From an uncultured Clostridia bacterium (lineage in GTDB: Bacteria > Bacillota > Clostridia > Saccharofermentanales > DTU023): 5,306 nt of DNA. The DNA lies in contig CAMYEY010000087.1 in assembly GCA_947254895.1 (NCBI GenBank), forward strand, positions 1 through 5,306, given 5' to 3'. A program made the translations under genes and the position numbers. The notes below the pieces were generated by a model. That model saw only the letters and a list, made by a program, of their open reading frames with translations. It did not search any database and had not been told where the DNA came from. Positions within the stretch are counted from its first letter, which is position 1. Every line of letters starts with the position of its first letter. Below are positions 1 to 5,292 of this stretch, one piece after another.

Positions 1-66
1 GGCAGACGCGCACGTTTGAGGGGCGTGTGGGAGACCGTGAGGGTTCGAGTCCCTCTGGTTGCACCA
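1..66 (+). tRNA. tRNA-Leu (anticodon GAG), 3' part; 5' end outside window
   Basis: The window opens inside the D loop (GGCAGACGC is typical of tRNA-Leu), so the 5' acceptor strand and most of the D arm are missing. The anticodon stem is CACGT 11-15 paired with GCGTG 23-27. The seven-base loop at 16-22 carries anticodon GAG at 18-20, which reads CUC/CUU leucine codons. The long variable arm at 28-38 is expected for a class II tRNA such as Leu. The T stem is GAGGG 39-43 with CCCTC 51-55 around TTCGAGT. The 3' acceptor strand is TGGTTGC 56-62, the discriminator is A63, and CCA is encoded at 64-66. Leu identity rests on the anticodon and the long variable arm. The acceptor pairing cannot be checked because its 5' partner is cut off. 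Confidence 0.95.
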
Positions 67-109
67 AGTCCTGCATAGTCTCAATGCAGACTAACAGGAC
101 TTTATTTTT
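67..109 (+). terminator. intrinsic terminator directly after tRNA-Leu
   Basis: The hairpin starts on the base after the tRNA CCA. The outer stem is AGTCCTG 67-73 with CAGGACT 95-101 (7 bp, all Watson-Crick). After a small internal loop (CA/A), the inner stem is TAGTCT 76-81 with AGACTA 88-93 (6 bp), closed by loop CAATGC. A T-rich tract, TTATTTTT, follows at 102-109. This is a textbook Rho-independent terminator for the tRNA transcript. It ends only 11 nt before the ribosome binding site of the next gene. Confidence 0.9.
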
Positions 110-120
110 ATGCAGGGTAT

Positions 121-125
121 GGAGG
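121..125 (+). promoter_or_regulatory. ribosome binding site fixing a TTG start
   Basis: GGAGG sits 7 nt upstream of TTG at 133, which is ideal spacing. ATG codons at 110, 119 and 126 are in other frames and run into stops at 134-136 or 141-143, so they cannot start the 424-residue protein. TTG at 133 is the only initiation codon with a good ribosome binding site. Confidence 0.85.
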
Positions 126-132
126 ATGAGCA

Positions 133-1407
133 TTGAGCTTTGAATTTTATAATTCCTTTAATGTTTCTTCAAAAGCCTACCAAGCCTCAGAAGAAGCATT
201 ACAAGAATGTAAAGAAGTGCTCAAGGAAGTTGATCGCTTACGAGAGTGTAATCAGATTCGTGTCATCAAGGCCTTCCAAAATGCCAAACTTACTGCAACA
301 GACTTTCAATTAAATTCCGGCTATGGCTATGCTGATACGGGTAGGGATGGCATTGAGGCCATTTATGCCGAACTTTTTTCAGCTGAAAAAGCTCTTGTTC
401 GAATCCAGTTTAGCTCGGGAACCCAGGTTCTTTCGACAATGCTTAAAGGGGTTTTGCGACCCCACGATTCCTTTCTTATCGTAACGGGACAGGTCTATGA
501 TACTCTTCATTCAAGCTTAGGCATAGGACAGACACATGATCAGGCTAGCCTTAAAGATTACCTGATCGACTATGACCAAGTTGAACTCAAGGTGGATGGC
601 AGTCCAGACCTGGAGCAGATAAAAAGGGCGCTAGCAACTAAAAAATATAAAGCCGTTTATATTCAAAGATCTCGGGGTTATACAGTCAGACCAGCCTTGG
701 TCAATCAGCAAATCTCTGAGATCTGTAAACTTGTTAGAGAGCAGCAGAAGCAGACCATTATTATGTTGGATAATTGCTATGGTGAACTGGTTGAGACGTC
801 AGAGCCCTTAGCTTTTGGGGTTGACCTCATGGCTGGCTCTCTTATCAAAAATCCGGGTGGTGGCATTGCTCCCAGCGGTGGCTACATAGCGGGACGGGCT
901 GATCTTGTTGACCTCTGTGCCCAACAAATGAATGCATCAGGTTTAGGTTCAGAGGTGGGTCCAAGTCTCGGTTATTCCAAGGCTATCGCTAGGGGAATCT
1001 ATTTTGCTCCTCAGGTCGTTGCTAATGCCCTCAAGATTGGCGTATTCGCCTCCTGCCTTTTTGCTCGTCAGGGTTTTGAGGTTGAGCCTGGCTTTAAAGA
1101 TAAGCGTGGCGATATTGTACAGACGATTTCTTTTGGGCGTTCGGATTTCTTAATCAAATTTTGCCAGGCTGTCCAAGAAGCCTCCCCGATTGATAGTCAG
1201 TACGCACCTGTGCCGGCACCGATGCCAGGATATGATTGTGATATTATCATGGCTTCCGGTTCTTTTACCCAAGGCTCTTCTATTGAGCTGTCGGCAGATG
1301 GTCCTTTGAGACCACCCTATACTGTTTTCCTCCAGGGAGGACTGAACTTCGAAGCGGGACGCCTGGCTTGTATGTTGGCTCTGGACCGCCTGTGGCAAGA
1401 GGTTTAG
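133..1407 (+). CDS. ynbB: PLP-dependent C-S lyase, methionine gamma-lyase-like family (YnbB / 'aluminium resistance' family)
   Basis: This is a cytosolic fold-type I PLP enzyme of 424 residues, near the usual family length. The family is annotated by similarity to cystathionine/methionine gamma-lyases and was once called aluminium resistance protein. The true substrate is generally not established, so C-S lyase activity is family inference. Visible features in order are a glycine/tyrosine-rich N-terminal loop (GYGYADTGRD, 63-72), SSGT at 94-97 as the likely PLP-phosphate loop, MLDNCYGE at 211-218 whose D213 is placed to contact the PLP ring nitrogen, and SLIKNPGGG at 236-244 where K239 is the likely Schiff-base lysine. 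The C-terminal part (about 366-424) resembles the small domain. The TTG start is chosen for its GGAGG site 7 nt upstream. The next gene begins 6 nt after the stop, so the two are probably cotranscribed. No clear promoter precedes it. The symbol is that of the B. subtilis homologue. Confidence 0.88.
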   Translation: MSFEFYNSFNVSSKAYQASEEALQECKEVLKEVDRLRECNQIRVIKAFQNAKLTATDFQLNSGYGYADTGRDGIEAIYAELFSAEKALVRIQFSSGTQVLSTMLKGVLRPHDSFLIVTGQVYDTLHSSLGIGQTHDQASLKDYLIDYDQVELKVDGSPDLEQIKRALATKKYKAVYIQRSRGYTVRPALVNQQISEICKLVREQQKQTIIMLDNCYGELVETSEPLAFGVDLMAGSLIKNPGGGIAPSGGYIAGRADLVDLCAQQMNASGLGSEVGPSLGYSKAIARGIYFAPQVVANALKIGVFASCLFARQGFEVEPGFKDKRGDIVQTISFGRSDFLIKFCQAVQEASPIDSQYAPVPAPMPGYDCDIIMASGSFTQGSSIELSADGPLRPPYTVFLQGGLNFEAGRLACMLALDRLWQEV

Positions 1408-1413
1408 GCTGCT

Positions 1414-2736
1414 ATGAAGACAGAATTTCAGACATCAGAAATAGAGCGTTTTCGCAAGATACAAAAACGCAAAAATCTTCGCCAGACAATCAGCCTGGTT
1501 ACAGTTATACTCTTGATAATCATACTTACAATGATTGCTATCATCAAAGTTCTTAACAACTATAAGCCCAGCCCACAATTTATGTTTTTGGCAGAGCGAT
1601 CTATTTCAGATAAATATCAAGTTAATGCTCTTTTGATTAGGGACGAAACGGTCTTTCGTTCTCCGGCAGAAGGCAAGGTAAGGAGCCTTTTTGCTGATGG
1701 TTCCAAGGTTGCTAAAAATGAAAAGCTAGCCTACATCATACCTCAGAGTCAAAGTGCAGAATTAAAAGAGCTGCGAAGCTTAGAGAATGAGATTATTAAC
1801 TACCAATATGAGTTGATTGAGAAAGACAATAACGTTGGAGCTAGGCAAATTGACCAAGAGACAACGGGACAGATCAGAAAGGGTTTTTCTAACGTCTACA
1901 ATGAAATTCTAAGCAAGAGTTTTTATAATTTGGCAACTGATGAGTCTACCCTTAATGCCATTTTGAGCCAGAGAAACGATAAATTAAGGAATTATGATTT
2001 TAAAGATTCACGTTTAAATGAGTTGCTGGACCACTATCATGATCTTGAAGAAAAACTGGGCGGTAAGAGCAACCTTGTTGAGAGCTCTCAGTCAGGTGTT
2101 TATATTAGAAGTTATGATGGGCTTGAAGACCGGCTTAATCCGTCTAACGTCAAAAGCTTGACGGCGGATCAGGTTAATGAATATCTCCAAGAAGCAAAAC
2201 AAGGTCGCCTAGATACCATTGAGGAAGTCAAAAAAAATGACCCCATGTATTGTTTGACCAACTCCATTGAGCAGCTTTTTGCCTTTTTCATCCCGGCAGG
2301 CAAGAGTACAGAGGTTCAAGTGAATTCATCAGTGGATGCTGTGACAAGTGATGGTATCAACCTACGCCATGGCTTAGTAATAAGGTCAGAGGAGTCAAAC
2401 CAGGGAACCTTCCTTGTTGTGCGTTGTAACACAGGCCTTGAACGGTTGGCAGATCGTCGGATTGTTGAACTCCATCTCGAGCTCAATAAACAAAAAGGAC
2501 TTAGGATTCCTGCAACAGCCTTGGTCGATTATAAAAAAGGAAATTCGGAGGCCAAGGTCTACTTGGAAGAAGGTGGCAAGATAGCTGAAGCAACTGTTAA
2601 AATAACCGCTATGACAGAGGACTATGCCCTGATTGAAGGGGTTGGTGCTTCAAAAGATAAGATTGTTGAGTCGGCTATGCTGGTCCTAAATCCGAATGAT
2701 GTCAGCCTTGGTGATTCAGCATCAGGGCTTGAGTAA
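1414..2736 (+). CDS. single-pass membrane protein with HlyD-type adaptor features
   Basis: This 440-residue protein has a short basic cytosolic N-terminus (1-24), one hydrophobic membrane segment (about 26-47), and a long extracytoplasmic part, an N-in/C-out layout. Residues 73-108 read as a biotinyl-lipoyl-like half-motif (RDETVFRSPAEGKV, then DGSKVAKNEKLAYI). Residues 112-290 are charged and probably helical. A C-terminal segment at 362-420 (LRIPATALV, later YALIEGVGASKDKIV) matches the beta-barrel and membrane-proximal pattern of HlyD/MFP adaptors. HlyD adaptors normally pair with ABC or RND transporters, but none is encoded nearby. The gene lies 6 nt behind the C-S lyase gene and 20 nt ahead of yggS, with a modest binding site AAGAGG 11 nt before the ATG, so translational coupling is likely. 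Its position before yggS-sepF suggests an envelope or division-linked role, which is inference. The fold assignment is fairly firm and the function unknown. Confidence 0.8.
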   Translation: MKTEFQTSEIERFRKIQKRKNLRQTISLVTVILLIIILTMIAIIKVLNNYKPSPQFMFLAERSISDKYQVNALLIRDETVFRSPAEGKVRSLFADGSKVAKNEKLAYIIPQSQSAELKELRSLENEIINYQYELIEKDNNVGARQIDQETTGQIRKGFSNVYNEILSKSFYNLATDESTLNAILSQRNDKLRNYDFKDSRLNELLDHYHDLEEKLGGKSNLVESSQSGVYIRSYDGLEDRLNPSNVKSLTADQVNEYLQEAKQGRLDTIEEVKKNDPMYCLTNSIEQLFAFFIPAGKSTEVQVNSSVDAVTSDGINLRHGLVIRSEESNQGTFLVVRCNTGLERLADRRIVELHLELNKQKGLRIPATALVDYKKGNSEAKVYLEEGGKIAEATVKITAMTEDYALIEGVGASKDKIVESAMLVLNPNDVSLGDSASGLE

Positions 2737-2756
2737 TCTGAGAGAATGAGAAAATC

Positions 2757-3476
2757 ATGCAGAGACGTAAAGAAGAAATAAAAAACAACTTGGTGAAAGT
2801 CCACCAGAATATCACGAGAAATAAACAGCCCGGACAAGAGGTCAGACTGGTATGTGTGAGCAAAAATCACCCCCTATCGGATATCCTCTTGGCTAATGAA
2901 CTGGGCGAAAAAGATTTCGGAGAGAATCGTGTCCAAGAACTTTTAGAAAAGCAGACCGCTTTTGCCTCTCTGTCCGAAGTTGAGAGAAGGAAATATGATT
3001 TCAAGTGGCACATGATTGGACGTTTACAGTCCAACAAGGTTAAAGATGTCGTAGGTCTGGTTGACCTGATCCACTCAGTTGATTCTCTGAAACTTCTAGA
3101 TAGGATTGATCAGGTTTCTGCAGATAGGGATGTGGTGAGTCAGGTTTTACTCCAGGTGAATATAAGCGGAGAAGAGAGCAAACAGGGCTTTGCTGTCCGG
3201 GAACTGGTACAGGAGATTCCTACTATGCTTGCCTTCAAACACATTAAGCTCAGAGGCCTTATGACCATGGCACCCATGGTATCCACTGATGAAAGAGAAG
3301 TGGTAAGGGCTGTTTTTGCTCAGGCTAAGGATCTGCTCCTGCAATTAAAAGCTGAACTGGGTCCGGATTTTGACCAACTATCTATGGGGATGACCAGTGA
3401 TTATGATCTGGCTGTCGTGGAAGGGTCCACCTTGGTTAGGATCGGTACAGAAATTTTTGGCCAGAGGGTATATTAG
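2757..3476 (+). CDS. yggS: PLP-binding homeostasis protein, YggS/YlmE/PROSC family
   Basis: This is a 239-residue cytosolic, single-domain alanine-racemase-like TIM-barrel protein of normal family length. The family binds PLP, has no well-established catalytic activity, and is tied to vitamin B6 and amino-acid/keto-acid homeostasis. Diagnostic motifs are VCVSKNHP with PLP lysine K36, GENRVQE at 55-61, HMIGRLQSNK at 85-94, RGLMTMAP at 166-173, SMGMTSDYDLAV at 209-220 and the C-terminal VRIGTEIFG (227-235). An in-frame TGA at 2739-2741 rules out a longer start, and ATG 2757 puts K36 where the family has it. The ribosome binding site is weak (AGAGA/GAG-type only), so coupling to the gene ending 20 nt upstream is plausible. 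yggS next to sepF is a common arrangement in Gram-positive bacteria and supports both calls. Confidence 0.96.
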   Translation: MQRRKEEIKNNLVKVHQNITRNKQPGQEVRLVCVSKNHPLSDILLANELGEKDFGENRVQELLEKQTAFASLSEVERRKYDFKWHMIGRLQSNKVKDVVGLVDLIHSVDSLKLLDRIDQVSADRDVVSQVLLQVNISGEESKQGFAVRELVQEIPTMLAFKHIKLRGLMTMAPMVSTDEREVVRAVFAQAKDLLLQLKAELGPDFDQLSMGMTSDYDLAVVEGSTLVRIGTEIFGQRVY

Positions 3477-3512
3477 TTGCTTTTAGATTACAGCAAACTT
3501 ACGCTTCAAAAT

Positions 3513-3536
3513 TTGCCTTGCCGAAGAGGCTGGCAA
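3513..3536. repeat. inverted repeat overlapping the sepF promoter
   Basis: TTGCC 3513-3517 pairs with GGCAA 3532-3536, and inside it GCC 3520-3522 pairs with GGC 3528-3530 around GAAGA. The dyad covers the -35 box and most of the spacer of the sepF promoter. It could be an operator, or in a read-through transcript from yggS a modest RNA hairpin. No T-run follows, so it is not a standard terminator. Confidence 0.45.
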
Positions 3537-3546
3537 TTCCTATAAT
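3518..3546 (+). promoter_or_regulatory. sigma-A-type promoter for sepF
   Basis: The -35 TTGCCG (3518-3523, four of six matches to TTGACA) and the -10 TATAAT (3541-3546, perfect) are separated by 17 bp. Transcription would begin near 3553, leaving a short leader before the GGAGG site at 3567-3571 and the sepF ATG at 3577. This gives sepF expression independent of the upstream three-gene run, although read-through from yggS is also possible because no terminator is seen between them. Confidence 0.7.
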
Positions 3547-3576
3547 AGGAAAGGTATTTTAAGTACGGAGGACGAT

Positions 3577-4107
3577 ATGGCAGGTTTTTTTGATAAATTA
3601 TTTGGCAGTTCAAATGATAACTATGATGACTATAATTACGATGAACTGAATGAAGCGGATGATTATTTAGATGAAATGGATGCTGATCATGCAACTAATC
3701 CTGTGGCCAGAGATTACGACTACACTGAGCCTGTCATCCCGTCGAGGCCTGAGCCGCGCCAACAAAGTAATCGGGTAGTTGATATCAATCCCAAATCATA
3801 CAAGCAACAGATTGTTATTATGGAGCCGGCAGATATTGAAACCGCCCAACAGGTTTGTGATGATGTTCGGGCAGGAAAAACGGTAATCTGTAATATCGAA
3901 AAGATAGATCCCAAAATTGCCCAGCGGGTGATTGATTTCATAACTGGAGCAGCACACGCTTTGCGGGGAAACGTCATGCCGATATCAGCTTTAATTTTCG
4001 TCGTTGCTCCCGGATCAACGAATATTCAAAACTCAGTTGTTATGCCATTGGACAACTCTGATAGTATGGAAGACTATGTCAGAAGGGCAGCTGTTCAAGC
4101 TAGATAA
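3577..4107 (+). CDS. sepF: cell division protein SepF
   Basis: SepF is a membrane-tethering and bundling partner of FtsZ at the division septum. The 176-residue product has the three expected parts. First is an amphipathic N-terminal helix (MAGFFDKLFG), which in the family binds membrane. Next is an acidic, Tyr/Asp/Asn-rich flexible linker (about 11-60). Last is the SepF core (about 76-160), with signatures ICNIEKIDPKIAQRVIDF (104-121), TGAAHALRGNV (123-133) and IFVVAPG (140-146). The TGAAHALRG stretch aligns with the glycine-containing turn used in SepF dimerisation. The start is secure, since GGAGG lies 5 nt before ATG and the helix begins at residue 1. The gene follows yggS by 100 nt and has its own promoter. 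The usual downstream ylmG/ylmH/divIVA genes are absent; a terminator follows instead. Confidence 0.97.
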   Translation: MAGFFDKLFGSSNDNYDDYNYDELNEADDYLDEMDADHATNPVARDYDYTEPVIPSRPEPRQQSNRVVDINPKSYKQQIVIMEPADIETAQQVCDDVRAGKTVICNIEKIDPKIAQRVIDFITGAAHALRGNVMPISALIFVVAPGSTNIQNSVVMPLDNSDSMEDYVRRAAVQAR

Positions 4108-4142
4108 TTGTGAATATAGGATATTGTAATTTTAAATTAAGA

Positions 4143-4172
4143 GGAAAAAGGACCGCGGTAGGTCTTTTTTCT
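4143..4172 (+). terminator. intrinsic terminator after sepF
   Basis: GGAAAAAGGACC 4143-4154 pairs with GGTCTTTTTTCT 4161-4172, giving a 12-bp stem with two G-T pairs around loop GCGGTA. Six T residues (4165-4170) act as the U-tract, here partly inside the stem because the left arm carries matching A residues. It starts 35 nt after the sepF stop. The A-rich left arm could also let it work on the opposite strand, but no gene converges on it. Confidence 0.75.
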
Positions 4173-4216
4173 CTATTGGAGAAAAATATACACAGAGTGG
4201 CAGGCAGGGATCAAAA

Positions 4217-5041
4217 ATGAAACAAGTAATAATAGGTCTCGATATAGGGGGAAGTACAACCAAACTTGTAGGTTTTGAAGGACAAAACTTGTTAGAGGTT
4301 GCCTTCGTCAAGTCCAGTGACCCTGTGGCTGCAGCCTATGGTGCTCTGGGCAAGTTTTTAACTGTTAATCGACTCAAAACCGAAGATGTTAAACAGATCA
4401 GGATGACGGGAGTCGGCTCATCTTATATATCCGGTAATATTTTAGATAGAGAAACCGTCATCTCGAGTGAATTTGATGCGGTTGGCCTAGGAGGACTTTA
4501 CTTATCCGGTCTCGATGAAGCGATTGTGGTTAGTATGGGCACAGGAACCTCATTGGTGTATGCCAACAAACAGAAAATTGAACATATCATAGGTTCTGGT
4601 GTCGGGGGTGGAACTCTGCTGGGTCTGTCCAATAAAATGATTAACTACCGTGACTTCGATTTAATCTCTGATCTTGCAGAGCACGGAGATACTCGGAATG
4701 TTGATTTGGCAGTTAGTGATATTTCCAATTCGGTACCAGGCTTAAGTGGGGATGCGACTGCCTCAAACTTTGGCAATGTTAACGATGATGCAAGGGCGGA
4801 AGACCTAGCTGCCGGTATCGTCAACTTAGTTTTTCAGTCGGTGGGAACAATATCAGTCTTAGCTGCCAGGCTCAAACAGGTCAAAAATATTGTATTTGTT
4901 GGCTCTGTACTGCAAGTTGCTCAGGCACAAAAGACCCTTGAGCAATTTGCGGACCTCTATAATGTAAATATTATTATGCCTAACCAAGCCAGGTTCTCTA
5001 CAGCCATAGGAGCGGCTTTAAGTTACTACAAAAATTCCTAA
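4217..5041 (+). CDS. coaW: type II pantothenate kinase
   Basis: This cytosolic kinase phosphorylates pantothenate with ATP in the first step of coenzyme A synthesis. Type II bacterial enzymes are best known from staphylococci and resemble eukaryotic PanK. The 274 residues match the family length and show its ASKHA-fold motifs: GLDIGGSTTKLV (7-18, phosphate loop 1), SSEFDAVGLGG (83-93, where E85 is the likely catalytic base), SMGTGTSL (106-113), GSGVGGGTLLGL (126-137), HGDTRNVDLAVSDI (156-169), GDATASNFGNV (178-188) and the C-terminal FVGS (227-230) and STAIGAALSYY. The last motifs align closely with remembered S. aureus CoaW. ATG 4217 has AGGGA at 4206-4210, 6 nt upstream. Since a terminator separates it from sepF, it is probably its own unit, but no convincing promoter is visible in 4173-4216. 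Type II enzymes are generally insensitive to CoA feedback, which is family knowledge. Confidence 0.95.
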   Translation: MKQVIIGLDIGGSTTKLVGFEGQNLLEVAFVKSSDPVAAAYGALGKFLTVNRLKTEDVKQIRMTGVGSSYISGNILDRETVISSEFDAVGLGGLYLSGLDEAIVVSMGTGTSLVYANKQKIEHIIGSGVGGGTLLGLSNKMINYRDFDLISDLAEHGDTRNVDLAVSDISNSVPGLSGDATASNFGNVNDDARAEDLAAGIVNLVFQSVGTISVLAARLKQVKNIVFVGSVLQVAQAQKTLEQFADLYNVNIIMPNQARFSTAIGAALSYYKNS

Positions 5042-5107
5042 GGATATTTCCAATAAGGCTTCTGCCACCCCACAGAGATGGACGCCCGGTCACGCTGTGC
5101 AATCGGA

Positions 5108-5156
5108 TAAAAAAGTTAAAAATGTAGTTGACAATAAAAAAGTGCTTTGATATTAT
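5108..5156 (+). promoter_or_regulatory. strong promoter with UP-like tract, probably rRNA operon P1
   Basis: The -35 is TTGACA (5128-5133, perfect) and the -10 is TATTAT (5151-5156, five of six), with a 17-bp spacer. An A-rich tract at about 5108-5123 sits where an UP element would bind the RNA polymerase alpha subunit. The predicted start lies near 5162-5164. The strength, the upstream tract and the rRNA-leader-like sequence downstream suggest an rrn promoter. It points rightward, out of the window. Confidence 0.8.
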
Positions 5157-5167
5157 GCTAAAGCACT
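5141..5167. repeat. perfect 8-bp inverted repeat centred on the -10 box
   Basis: AGTGCTTT (5141-5148) and AAAGCACT (5160-5167) flank an 11-bp spacer that contains the whole -10 hexamer at 5151-5156. The dyad centre (5154) practically coincides with the centre of the -10. The predicted transcription start falls in the right arm, so the RNA would lack the left arm. Any function would therefore be at DNA level, such as an operator. Confidence 0.6.
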
Positions 5168-5189
5168 CCAAAAACGGGGTGCGACAAAC

Positions 5190-5201
5190 GGACCTTGAAA
5201 A
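5190..5201 (+). promoter_or_regulatory. boxA-like antitermination element
   Basis: GGACCTTGAAAA resembles the Gram-positive rRNA boxA (TGTTCTTTGAAAA type), sharing the CTTGAAAA/CTTTGAAAA core, and continues TTGAAC. In rRNA leaders this RNA site recruits NusB and ribosomal protein S10 to keep polymerase from terminating early. It sits about 27 nt after the predicted start. Confidence 0.55.
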
Positions 5202-5229
5202 TTGAACAGCAGACAATACATGAGACGGA

Positions 5230-5249
5230 CTCAAGTTAAAGAATTTGAG
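5230..5249 (+). other. leader RNA hairpin
   Basis: CTCAAGTT 5230-5237 pairs with AATTTGAG 5242-5249 (8 bp with one G-T pair) around an AAAG tetraloop. It lies just downstream of the boxA-like element, where many rRNA leaders carry a small stem (boxC or processing structures). There is no T-run, so it is not a terminator. Confidence 0.5.
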
Positions 5250-5275
5250 AAAAGCGAAGTACAAACAAAGTAATA

Positions 5276-5292
5276 AGAGCAGAATTAGCTCT
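5276..5292 (+). other. short hairpin near the end of the leader
   Basis: AGAGC 5276-5280 pairs with GCTCT 5288-5292 around loop AGAATTA. The stem is only 5 bp. It may be part of the larger stalk that brackets 16S rRNA for processing, but the partner strand would be outside the window. Confidence 0.35.

Noticed and set aside
80..108. Promoter inside the tRNA terminator (-10-like TATTTT at 103-108)
   Set aside because: No matching -35 at 16-18 bp upstream; the sequence is better explained as the terminator T-tract.
1150..1398. Minus-strand open frame of 82 residues inside the lyase gene
   Set aside because: No ribosome binding site or recognisable motif; it lies wholly inside a well-supported gene and is a coding shadow. 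The other antisense frames (for example 2622-2870, 3147-3344, 3506-3694, 3720-3977, 4998-5264) are dismissed for the same kind of reason.
1368..1556. Plus-strand 62-residue frame spanning the lyase/HlyD-like gene junction
   Set aside because: It overlaps the ends of two strong genes in another frame and has no family features.
3477..3512. Terminator after yggS (GTTGC paired with GCAAAC around an AT-rich loop)
   Set aside because: The stem is about 5 bp and no T-run follows it, so read-through into sepF cannot be excluded.
4108..4136. Promoter-like pair TTGTGA (4108-4113) and TTTAAA (4131-4136) with a 17-bp gap
   Set aside because: Both boxes match poorly, and a transcript from here would run straight into the terminator at 4143-4172.
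5042..5127. Possible coaW terminator: CACAG (5071-5075) pairing with CTGTG (5095-5099)
   Set aside because: The stem is 5 bp around a 19-nt loop with poor internal pairing, and no T-run follows; A residues follow instead. No reliable terminator is seen after coaW, and nothing else is recognised here apart from the A-rich tract before the promoter.
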